Assembly: GCA_964544295.1 (NCBI GenBank) | Contig: CAZJBJ010000034.1 | Span: 1-29,104, forward strand | Reading direction: 5' to 3' | DNA: 29,104 nt | From: JAENVU01 sp964544295 | Lineage (GTDB): Bacteria; Actinomycetota; Acidimicrobiia; IMCC26256; JAENVU01 | Shown: positions 21,881-28,195 of the stretch, piece by piece | Layout of the letters: every line of letters begins with the position of its first letter | How positions within the stretch are numbered: position 1 is the first letter of the stretch | The notes under the pieces: generated by a model | What the model saw: only the letters and a program-made list of their open reading frames with translations | What the model was told of the DNA's origin: nothing | The model's database searches: none | Translations under genes and position numbers: made by a program

Positions 21881-22876
21881 ATGGAAACCCGTCAGTTCGG
21901 CACCACCGGGATGCGCGTCACCGAGGCCTGCCTCGGGGCGATGACGTTCGGCCGGGAGACCCCCGAGGACGAGAGTCGCGAGATCCTCGCCCGCTACCTC
22001 GACGCGGGTGGCAACTTCATCGACACCGCGAACGTGTACGACCGTGGGGCCTCCGAGGAGATTCTGGGTCGCGCCCTCGCCGGCCGACGCGACGACATCG
22101 TGCTGGCCACCAAATGCCGGATGCCGATGGGCGCCGGACCCAACGAGCAGGGCGCGTCCCGCCGGGTGATCCGGGAACAGGTGGAGGCGTCCCTGCGCCG
22201 GCTCCAGACCGACTGGATCGATCTCTACCAGATCCACTGCTGGGACCGGGCCACCCCGCTCGAGGAGACGCTGTCGACGCTGAACGACCTCGTGCGGGAG
22301 GGCAAGGTCCGCTACATCGGTGCGAGCAACTACACCGGTTGGCAACTCGCCACGGCGCTCGGACTCGCACGCGAACACGGCTGGGAGCCCTACGTGTCGA
22401 TCCAACCCCAGTACTCACTCGTGACCCGCGACATCGAGCGCGAGCTGTTCCCCCTCGCCGAGTACGCCGGGCTCGCGGTCCTCCCGTGGAGCCCACTCGG
22501 TGGCGGCCTGCTCTCCGGGAAATACCGCCCGGGTGAAGCGCCCGCGTCGGACACCCGCGCCGCGGACACCACGCCGTCCGCCGTGCTGATGCGTCTGCGC
22601 ATCGAGGACGAACGCAACTTCGCGGTCGCCCAGGCCGTGTCGGACCTGGCGGCGAAGCTCGGGAAGACGATGGCGCAGGTGGCGCTCAACTGGGTACTCC
22701 ACCGCCCCGGTGTCACCGCACCGATTCTCGGCGCGCGCACCGTCGCCCAGATCGAGGACAACTTGAGGGCGATCGGCTGGCGCCTCGATGACGAGTCGCT
22801 CGCCACGCTCGAGGACGCGAGCGCCATCGACCCGGGATACCCGTACAACTTCATCGACTGGATTCACACCCGATGA
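21881..22876 (+). CDS. Aldo/keto reductase (second of a tandem pair)
   Basis: This 331-residue paralogue of the preceding gene has all AKR catalytic residues at the same positions: Asp48, Tyr53, Lys78 and His119 (QIHCWD). It shares DAGGNFIDTANVY and LVREGKVRYIGASN exactly. AGAAGGAG (21864-21871) lies 9 bases before ATG 21881; the longer open frame upstream overlaps the first AKR and is rejected. The 86-base gap contains only a small stem and the ribosome-binding site, so co-transcription is likely. Divergence is clearest around residues 79-98 and 232-260, where substrate loops lie, so the copies probably differ in substrate. Confidence 0.93.
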   Translation: METRQFGTTGMRVTEACLGAMTFGRETPEDESREILARYLDAGGNFIDTANVYDRGASEEILGRALAGRRDDIVLATKCRMPMGAGPNEQGASRRVIREQVEASLRRLQTDWIDLYQIHCWDRATPLEETLSTLNDLVREGKVRYIGASNYTGWQLATALGLAREHGWEPYVSIQPQYSLVTRDIERELFPLAEYAGLAVLPWSPLGGGLLSGKYRPGEAPASDTRAADTTPSAVLMRLRIEDERNFAVAQAVSDLAAKLGKTMAQVALNWVLHRPGVTAPILGARTVAQIEDNLRAIGWRLDDESLATLEDASAIDPGYPYNFIDWIHTR

Positions 22877-22905
22877 GATGAATCGCCGTCCCGGAGTGAT
22901 ACCGC

Positions 22906-22949
22906 CGCGCGCGGAGCACGCCAGGGCGTGCACGTTGTGTACGAGAACG
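22906..22949. repeat. 44-bp direct repeat, copy 1
   Basis: This block is identical base for base to 24739-24782. It contains the palindrome GCACGCC-AG-GGCGTGC (22916-22931). The next bases toward the adjoining gene are also similar (GTGGG with GTCAG just before the stop). It begins 13 bases past the stop codon of the minus-strand secreted protein, so it sits in the 3' untranslated region. Confidence 0.9.
22916..22931 (-). terminator. Hairpin inside repeat copy 1
   Basis: Seven-base arms GCACGCC and GGCGTGC enclose 2 bases (or 6-bp arms with a tetraloop). It follows the minus-strand secreted-protein gene and also lies 39 bases past the second AKR stop, so it could end both convergent transcripts. 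It has no T-tract. Confidence 0.45.
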
Positions 22950-22962
22950 CCGGTGGGGTGGG

Positions 22963-24642
22963 TCAGGCGGTCGGCCGGGCGTCGGTGAGCGTGACCTGGG
23001 CGCGGGCCCGATCGATCCAGGCGCCGGACACGCTCCGGATGCGCACGGTGAACGCTTCGGACCCCTCCGCGACCCCGTCACCCACGACGGGGATCACGGC
23101 ATAGCCATTCCGCTGGCCGACGGGGATCACGACGGTGGTGGTGGTCGCGGCGTAGTCATCGGGAGCGACCGCCGAACCGTCGGACGTCTGGACCGTCACG
23201 CTGACCGGGACGCTCGTCGGCCGCGTCAACGCGACCTCGACGAAGGCCACACCGTCGCTCTCGTAGGCGACCGAGTCCCGCACCGAGACCCGCGCCGGTG
23301 GATCGGCGAACTCGATCGGCACTGACTCGCGACGGACGCCGTCGATCACGAGTCGGATTTCGCACTGCACCCGCAGGCAGTCCGTCGAGAATCCGGGTCC
23401 GACGTTCCGCGTGACGTTGACCGTACGATCGATGAACCCGGTGGAGGCGGAACCACGTGCCTTCAACGTGCACACATTCGCCGGACCGCATTGTTCGATG
23501 CGATAGCTGTCTCCGATCTGCGTCGATCGCACCCGCACCGGCTGATACCGCGCCAGACCGGTGCTCGGCACCACGTCGAACGGGATGTCGGTGAACCGGA
23601 GGCTGATGGTGCGTCGCTGGACGTGGACGCCGTCCACCCCTTCGGCGACGATCCGACAACCCAACCCTCGAAGTCGACACGAAACTCCCGCGATCGTCTC
23701 CCGCACCGTGAAGGGGATCGAGAATCGGCCGTCGGGACCGCGAACGATCGGCACCGGATCGCCGCACGTGTCGACGAAGAGGAGGCACTGACGGGCCGAA
23801 TATTCGAGACCACGGACGAGCCCCTCTCCGGTGAGCGTCAGCGTCTGCCCGTCCTCGTAGGGCGCGGGGGGCGCCACCGCCACGTCGAACGGGCCGAAGG
23901 CACCGAACCGCAACGCCACGAACCGGTCGCCCTGGACGACACCACCAACGAGGGAGCGGGCCCGCACGGTGCAGGTCGTCTCGAACTTGCAGTCGAACGG
24001 CGGTCCGAAGGGGTTCGGCAGGATCTGCGAGACGACGACATCGACCGTCTCGTCGTCGCTCGGAGCGTCGATCGCAGCGAGCGCCACACACTGCCCCGAC
24101 GCGGGACACTGTGTGATCTCGATGGCGTCCGACCCCGACCACCCGGTGAGGGTGACACCGACCGACTGGCCGTCGTCCAGGTCCAGCGTCGGATCGACGC
24201 TGAGCGAACCGATGGCCGGCACTCCGGCGAACGTGATCGGAGCGGTCGCCGAGACGAAATCCGGGACGAATTCCGTGACGGCCACCATGCAGGCGCTACT
24301 GACGCGACAGTCGTGATCGGTACCGTCGAGACCGCGGAAGGTCGCCGACACTTCGACAGTGGTCGTCCCCGAAGGAGCCGGCGTCAACGAGGCGAGCACT
24401 CGGCAGCTGAGGGCGGGAGGACCCGCCACGTCGCACTGGGAGACCGCCAGGAACGTCCCGCCACCGACGAACCCACTCCAGTCGATCCGTACCGTCGCAC
24501 GGTCAGCGAGCTCGGTCGCGGGATCCACGGTGACCGTCGGCCCGGCCGCACCGGCCTCCGACACCGCGACGCCAGACCCGGCGATCGCCAACAGCACCAC
24601 ACCGATGATCCGTGCGGCGGTCCTGCCCAAACGATGCTTCAT
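22963..24642 (-). CDS. Secreted protein with four neocarzinostatin-like repeats and a C-terminal Calx-beta domain
   Basis: This 559-residue protein has a signal peptide (basic MKHRLGRTAARI, hydrophobic core, AGA near 30-32). Four repeats of about 100 residues follow, each starting with a V(D/A)P-type strand and carrying two close cysteine pairs: 70/80 and 112/118, 179/185 and 218/224, 286/293 and 322/329, 385/391 and 422/427. Neocarzinostatin-family domains have the same plan (disulfides 37-47 and 88-93, with QC in the second strand). Residues about 448-555 form a Calx-beta domain (VAYESDGVAFVEVALTRP, then APDDYAATTTTVVIPVGQ and EGSEAFTV). No sortase motif or C-terminal helix is present, so it is probably secreted. 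Binding of a hydrophobic ligand, or adhesion, is possible but unproven. The longer reading to 24723 lacks support. Confidence 0.82.
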   Translation of the reverse strand: MKHRLGRTAARIIGVVLLAIAGSGVAVSEAGAAGPTVTVDPATELADRATVRIDWSGFVGGGTFLAVSQCDVAGPPALSCRVLASLTPAPSGTTTVEVSATFRGLDGTDHDCRVSSACMVAVTEFVPDFVSATAPITFAGVPAIGSLSVDPTLDLDDGQSVGVTLTGWSGSDAIEITQCPASGQCVALAAIDAPSDDETVDVVVSQILPNPFGPPFDCKFETTCTVRARSLVGGVVQGDRFVALRFGAFGPFDVAVAPPAPYEDGQTLTLTGEGLVRGLEYSARQCLLFVDTCGDPVPIVRGPDGRFSIPFTVRETIAGVSCRLRGLGCRIVAEGVDGVHVQRRTISLRFTDIPFDVVPSTGLARYQPVRVRSTQIGDSYRIEQCGPANVCTLKARGSASTGFIDRTVNVTRNVGPGFSTDCLRVQCEIRLVIDGVRRESVPIEFADPPARVSVRDSVAYESDGVAFVEVALTRPTSVPVSVTVQTSDGSAVAPDDYAATTTTVVIPVGQRNGYAVIPVVGDGVAEGSEAFTVRIRSVSGAWIDRARAQVTLTDARPTA

Positions 24643-24738
24643 CGACGCCCCCCGACTACCGCGACGGGGCAAGTCTGACACCCGTGTCGGGAACCGACAA
24701 CCGGCGCGCAACAATCGGCGCACACGCTGAAATTCCGA

Positions 24739-24782
24739 CGCGCGCGGAGCACGCCAGGGCGTGCACGTTGTGTACGAGAACG
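24739..24782. repeat. 44-bp direct repeat, copy 2
   Basis: This is an exact copy of 22906-22949, in the same orientation and 1833 bases away. It begins 10 bases beyond the sigma-factor stop codon, in the same relative place to its gene as copy 1. Its palindrome is at 24749-24764. Confidence 0.9.
24749..24764 (-). terminator. Hairpin inside repeat copy 2
   Basis: This is the same GCACGCC/GGCGTGC stem as copy 1, following the sigma-factor gene on the minus strand. It probably contributes to transcription termination or mRNA 3'-end stability before the secreted-protein gene. Confidence 0.45.
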
Positions 24783-24792
24783 TGGGGGTGGG

Positions 24793-25731
24793 TCAGACGG
24801 CGAGGAGGTCGCGGGCGCCGGTGTCGGCCGACGGGTGCCGCAGCTTGCTCATCGCCCGGGCCTCGATCTGACGGATCCGCTCTCGAGTCAGGTTGAAGTA
24901 CTCGCCCACCTCTTCGAGGGTCCGCGGCTCGCCGCGGTCGAGTCCGAAGCGCAGCGCCAGGATCTGGCGCTCCCGCTCGTCGAGCGGCGACAACAGCTTC
25001 TCGATCTCGGCCGGCAACAACGCGGTTGCGGCGACCTCGAACGGCGATTCCGCCGAGCGGTCCTCGACGATGTCGCCGAGTTCGGCGTCGCCGTCCTCCC
25101 GGAGCGGCTCGGAGAGCGACAAGGGCTCGGCCGCGAAGCGCAGGGCCTCGGTGACCTTGTCCTCGGGCATCTCGACCTCGGCCGAGAGCTCTGCCAAGGT
25201 GGCGGGGCGACCGAGCTTGAGCTCCAGACGCGAGCGGGCCTTCTGCAGCCGGGCGAGCGTGTCGCCGGCGTGCACGGGAAGCCGGATCGTCCGGCCGGTG
25301 TTGGCGATACCGCGGGTGATGGCCTGACGGATCCACCACGTGGCGTAGGTCGAGAACTTGAAGCCCTTGCGCCAGTCGAACTTCTCGACCGCGTGCATGA
25401 GGCCGAGGTTGCCTTCCTGGATCAGGTCCAGCAGCGGCAGACCGGAGGCCTGGTACTTCTTGGCGATCGACACGACGAGCCGCAAGTTCGACTGCACGAA
25501 GGTGCGCTCGGCGTCGTCACCGACGCGCACGGCCTTGCGCAGCTCGCGCTTCTTGGTCGCGGTGACACCCTTGCCACCGGCTTCGAGTTCAGCGACGGCC
25601 TCCTTGCCCTGCTCGATCTGCTGGGCGAGGCGTACTTCGTCGTCCTTGGTCAGGAGCGGGTACTGCCCGATATCGGTCAGATACAGCCGAACCAGGTCTT
25701 CTTCATCCCGTTCCACGCGCTCTTTTGCCAA
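24793..25731 (-). CDS. Primary-like (group 1/2) sigma-70 family RNA polymerase sigma factor
   Basis: This protein of about 312 residues carries the full core of a primary-type sigma factor without a long region 1.1: region 1.2 DLVRLYLTDIGQYPLLT (about 12-28), region 2 SNLRLVVSIAKKYQ with LIQEGNLGLMHAVEKFDWRK and FSTYATWWIRQAITR (about 81-140), region 3 with RLPVHAGDTLARL, and region 4 ending in a helix-turn-helix, TLEEVGEYFNLTRERIRQIE (about 271-290). The -10-recognition and -35-recognition elements look like those of SigA/HrdB/SigB. It could be a group 2 paralogue or a short primary sigma. The frame opens at TTG 25773 without a ribosome-binding site. TTG 25731 has GGAGA 9 bases upstream and is preferred; GTG 25716 is another option. 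Confidence 0.93.
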   Translation of the reverse strand: MAKERVERDEEDLVRLYLTDIGQYPLLTKDDEVRLAQQIEQGKEAVAELEAGGKGVTATKKRELRKAVRVGDDAERTFVQSNLRLVVSIAKKYQASGLPLLDLIQEGNLGLMHAVEKFDWRKGFKFSTYATWWIRQAITRGIANTGRTIRLPVHAGDTLARLQKARSRLELKLGRPATLAELSAEVEMPEDKVTEALRFAAEPLSLSEPLREDGDAELGDIVEDRSAESPFEVAATALLPAEIEKLLSPLDERERQILALRFGLDRGEPRTLEEVGEYFNLTRERIRQIEARAMSKLRHPSADTGARDLLAV

Positions 25732-25740
25732 GAAAATCGG

Positions 25741-25745
25741 TCTCC
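25741..25745 (-). promoter_or_regulatory. Ribosome-binding site supporting the sigma-factor TTG start
   Basis: The minus-strand GGAGA lies 9 bases before TTG 25731. No comparable site precedes TTG 25773. Confidence 0.45.
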
Positions 25746-25757
25746 GAAACTCGAACT

Positions 25758-25870
25758 TGTGGATAAGTGACAACGTCGGGAGTGGAAAATTCGTTCCCGG
25801 CCCGGCCGAAGTGGTCTCTGTACGATACAGAGTCCGTCAAGGCGCTTTTTCCACAAAGGGCTGTGGACAA
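25758..25870. promoter_or_regulatory. Cluster of DnaA-box-like 9-mers upstream of the sigma gene
   Basis: Four sequences of the TTnTCCAC type occur in 113 bases: TTATCCACA on the minus strand at 25758-25766 (the classic consensus), TTTTCCACT on the minus strand at 25781-25789 (last base off), TTTTCCACA on the plus strand at 25847-25855, and TTGTCCACA on the minus strand at 25862-25870 (the actinobacterial consensus). The last two face each other across 6 bases. There is no dnaA or dnaN nearby, so DnaA-controlled transcription or titration is more likely than an origin. Confidence 0.6.
25816..25832. promoter_or_regulatory. Perfect 7-bp-arm palindrome between the sigma and ABM genes
   Basis: CTCTGTA (25816-25822) and TACAGAG (25826-25832) are exact reverse complements around CGA. 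The palindrome contains TACGAT on the plus strand and TATCGT on the minus strand, both -10-like. It could be an operator overlapping a divergent promoter. Confidence 0.5.
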
Positions 25871-25889
25871 CGTCGGCCGAGGAGGCTCT

Positions 25890-26207
25890 GTGTCAGATGT
25901 GGAGATCAGCGTAGTCGCTGGCCTGTTCCAAGCTCGCAGCGGAAACGAGGCCGAACTGGCCGCAGTGCTCGCGCGCTACGTGGTGGTGAGCCGCTCGGTG
26001 ACCGGCTGTCGCAACATCGATCTCGTCACTTCCACGTCGACGCCCGGCCGATTTCTCGTCGTGGAGAAGTGGGACGACGCCGACGCGCAGCGTGCCCATC
26101 TGGACAGCGAGGCCATGGTCACCATGGCGACCCAGGCGTCACCGCTGCTGGCCGCTCCCCCCGATCTCGAGCTCTACGACGTGATCTCTGCCCATGACCT
26201 GACCTGA
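25890..26207 (+). CDS. Antibiotic biosynthesis monooxygenase (ABM)-fold protein
   Basis: This 105-residue protein fits the ferredoxin-like ABM family: SVVAGLFQARSGNEAELAAVLARYV as first strand and helix, GCRNIDLVTSTSTPGRFLVVEKWDD as central strands, and AQRAHLDSEAM with the conserved His after the E-x-W motif. Members act as quinone or polyketide monooxygenases, or in methylglyoxal, haem or signalling-molecule handling; the substrate cannot be told. The open frame extends 41 codons upstream across the DnaA boxes, but GTG 25890 follows AGGAGG (25880-25885) at 4 bases, a short but usable spacing. The stop codon lies inside a TGACC tandem repeat. It is divergent from the sigma gene. Confidence 0.8.
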   Translation: MSDVEISVVAGLFQARSGNEAELAAVLARYVVVSRSVTGCRNIDLVTSTSTPGRFLVVEKWDDADAQRAHLDSEAMVTMATQASPLLAAPPDLELYDVISAHDLT

Positions 26208-26234
26208 CCTGACCTGAACCGACCTGAACCGACC
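26195..26234. repeat. Tandem repeat (TGACC)x4 followed by (TGAACCGACC)x2
   Basis: Four exact 5-base units TGACC (26195-26214) run into two 10-base units TGAACCGACC (26215-26234). The ABM stop codon (26205-26207) is the third unit's TGA. Unit-length change would shift the frame, but a new TGA appears in or beyond the array, so only the last residues would alter. Confidence 0.9.
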
Positions 26235-26248
26235 TGATCGAGGCACCC

Positions 26249-26719
26249 ATGTTGACCGACGGTTTCAACCACGTCGCGGTGATCACCCGCGACCTCGACC
26301 GGTTCGTCGAGTTCTATCGAGAGGTCTTCGGCGCCGAGGTCCAGGCGGATTTCGTCGACGGCCCGCCCGACGCGCCGCCGGTCCGCATGTGCATCGTCGA
26401 CGTCGGTCCGCACTCGGAGTTCAACGTGTTCGAGATGCCCGACAACCCGGAGTCGTCGCACCAGACCCCGATGTTCGGTCGCGGCCCGCTCGACCATCTT
26501 GCGCTGCAGGCGACGTCGATGGAAGCGTTCGTCGAAATCAGGAACCGACTCATCGCCCGGGGCGCGGCCGACGACTTCGTGACCGACTTCGGACCGGTGC
26601 TCAGCGTCTTCTTCCGGGACCCGGACGGCCTCGAGTGTGAGGTGTGCGTGGCCAACCCGGACGGCGTGCGCGGGCAGATCAATCCACCGGGCACACCCTC
26701 GGCCCGATTCGCGAGCTGA
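26249..26719 (+). CDS. VOC/glyoxalase-fold protein
   Basis: This 156-residue protein has two beta-alpha-beta-beta-beta modules. The usual metal positions of the vicinal oxygen chelate family are filled: His8 (FNHVAVITRD), Glu62 (NVFEMP), His83 (LDHLAL) and Glu129 (DGLECEV). FFRDPDGLECE is the typical C-terminal signature. It could be a lyase, isomerase or dioxygenase of the glyoxalase/bleomycin-resistance group. ATG 26249 is 41 bases after the ABM stop, in line with co-transcription. Its last codons and stop lie in a palindrome shared with the convergent gene. Confidence 0.85.
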   Translation: MLTDGFNHVAVITRDLDRFVEFYREVFGAEVQADFVDGPPDAPPVRMCIVDVGPHSEFNVFEMPDNPESSHQTPMFGRGPLDHLALQATSMEAFVEIRNRLIARGAADDFVTDFGPVLSVFFRDPDGLECEVCVANPDGVRGQINPPGTPSARFAS

Positions 26720-26731
26720 GGCTCAGCTCGT
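26711..26731. terminator. Palindrome containing both convergent stop codons
   Basis: CGAGCTGAG (26712-26720) and CTCAGCTCG (26722-26730) are perfect reverse complements around one G, so a 7-bp stem with a 5-base loop forms in RNA from either strand. It holds the VOC-gene TGA (26717-26719) and the opposite gene's stop (26723-26725). Confidence 0.6.
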
Positions 26732-27340
26732 CGCGACCCGGCGCAGCGACTCCTTGCGGAGCGACTTCTTGCGTTCCGGGCGAGTGTCAGCCGCGGCCAA
26801 CGCGTCGGACATCGTGACGAGCTCGTCCCACGTGAGCGTCGCGCCGGACCAGAGCCGCTCGAACTCGGCGTCGGCCAGATCGTTGAACCCACCGAACAAC
26901 CGGAACGTGTACCGACGGCGCTGCACCCGCACGGGATACCCGAGGGCCGCGAGGCGAGCCTCGGCGTACGCATCCCAGATGGTCCGTTGCCGTTCGTCGA
27001 GTTCGTCGTCGGCGGGCGCGTTGGCGAAGCCGCCGACGAGCCGGTCCTTCGCGCGTAACAGGCCGGCACCGAGTTCGACGCGGGTGTTGTCGACCGACAG
27101 GCCGGTCTGGCGCTGCGGGCTCTCGAAGCATCCGCCGGTGAACCACAACTTCGCGGCGCCGTCGACGACATCGGCGGCCGATGCCGTCAGTGGGTGGGGC
27201 AGCACCTCGTCGACCTCGATGGTGACGTCCACGTCATCCGGGAAGGAGACCTCGGCCATCGTCCGGTCGATGAGTGCGCGCACTTCGTCGGCATCGAACT
27301 TCACCAGCGTGAACTCGGCCGGAATCAACGTGACGCTCAC
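26723..27340 (-). CDS. Conserved-looking protein of unrecognised family
   Basis: I do not recognise this 205-residue protein. It begins with a beta/alpha segment (SVTLIPAEFTLVKFDADEVRALIDRTMAEVSFPDDVDVTIEVDEVL), has GAAKLWFTGGCFESPQRQTGLSVDNTRVELG in the middle, then helical parts (DELDERQRTIWDAYAEARLAALGYPV) and a Lys/Arg-rich end. There is no signal peptide or membrane helix. The start is GTG 27340, with AGGGG about 8 bases upstream. Codon usage (C or G third positions) matches its neighbours. The 45-base gap to the upstream ferritin-like gene suggests one operon of three genes. Confidence 0.8.
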   Translation of the reverse strand: MSVTLIPAEFTLVKFDADEVRALIDRTMAEVSFPDDVDVTIEVDEVLPHPLTASAADVVDGAAKLWFTGGCFESPQRQTGLSVDNTRVELGAGLLRAKDRLVGGFANAPADDELDERQRTIWDAYAEARLAALGYPVRVQRRRYTFRLFGGFNDLADAEFERLWSGATLTWDELVTMSDALAAADTRPERKKSLRKESLRRVATS

Positions 27341-27385
27341 TGGAATCCCCTCTTGGCCCGCCGGGCCGAAACCGTTCCGGACCGA

Positions 27386-28195
27386 TCAGGAAGACTGCGC
27401 GACCAACGCTTCCGCGTCACGCTTCGCCTGGGCGGCGAGCTCGGCGATCTCGTCGATCTCGTCGGTCGAGAAGCCGGCCATCGACCGGAAGTTGCGAGCC
27501 AGCTGGATCGGGTTCTCCTCGGTCTCACCGCGGAACCCGCCGAGGCTGAAGAGCTTGTCCACCGTGCGCTGGAAGTCGAGCGCCTTCTCGAGCCGCTCCG
27601 GGTCGTCCTTGGTCATGCGCCGCAGCCAGTCCGAGCCCATCTTCACGTGGGTGACCTCGTCGGCGAGCATCCAGTCCTCACAGAACTCGAGCACCGGGTC
27701 GCCCGAACTGTCGCCGAACTCCTTCATCGTGTTGAAGACGTCGATCGCCAGGCCTTCGAGGGCGCGGTTCACGCCACACAGCCGCAGGATCGGGTCGGGG
27801 GCGCAGGCGGCTTCGTAGAGGAAGACCGCCTCGGAGTACTCACCGATCTCGGTGCCCATCCAGTCGCCGAGCTTCACCGAGATCTCGACGTGGCGGGACT
27901 CGTCCCAGCACTGGCGGGCCATGTCGAGCTTGAGCGCGAAGGGCGCCTCGTCCTCGTCGAAGTCGAAGGTCGTCCGACCGGCGCCTTCGAGGGCCTGGAT
28001 CTCACCAGTGAAGATCCCGTGCATGAGGTTCCGAGCCCGGTCGGCTGCCGCGGGGCGCTCGGGCTGGAGCCGAGCCGATCCGAGGTCGCGTTCGCCGATC
28101 TTCTGGTTCCGCGGGTCGGTGACCTGATCCATGATCGAGGTCCGCACGAAGCGCGAGTCACGCGCCAGCATGTCGGGGGGCAGTTGCTTCCTCAT
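27386..28195 (-). CDS. Ferritin-like (DUF455-type) diiron protein
   Basis: This 269-residue protein resembles DUF455 ferritin-like proteins. Helix one has MHGIFTGEIQALEGAGR (His59, Glu65, Glu70). Helix two has CWDESRHVEISVKLGDWMG (Glu99-x-x-His102). Helix three has RALEGLAIDVF (Glu147) and helix four ADEVTHVKMGSDWLRR (Glu180-x-x-His183). This Glu/ExxH pattern is that of a carboxylate-bridged diiron site. No substrate is known for the family. The start ATG overlaps the upstream stop by ATGA (28192-28195), so it is coupled to the gene at 28902. A tRNA-hydroxylase-like or oxygenase role is possible, not shown. Confidence 0.82.
   Translation of the reverse strand: MRKQLPPDMLARDSRFVRTSIMDQVTDPRNQKIGERDLGSARLQPERPAAADRARNLMHGIFTGEIQALEGAGRTTFDFDEDEAPFALKLDMARQCWDESRHVEISVKLGDWMGTEIGEYSEAVFLYEAACAPDPILRLCGVNRALEGLAIDVFNTMKEFGDSSGDPVLEFCEDWMLADEVTHVKMGSDWLRRMTKDDPERLEKALDFQRTVDKLFSLGGFRGETEENPIQLARNFRSMAGFSTDEIDEIAELAAQAKRDAEALVAQSS

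Noticed and set aside
22906..24782. Composite transposon or att-flanked mobile element
   Set aside because: The bracketed segment has no transposase or integrase, the repeats have no terminal inverted ends, and both lie just past stop codons, which fits a 3'-end element better.
25758..25870. Chromosome origin (oriC)
   Set aside because: DnaA boxes are present, but there is no dnaA, dnaN, recF or gyrB, the spacer is short and no AT-rich unwinding element is seen. Regulation or titration is likelier.
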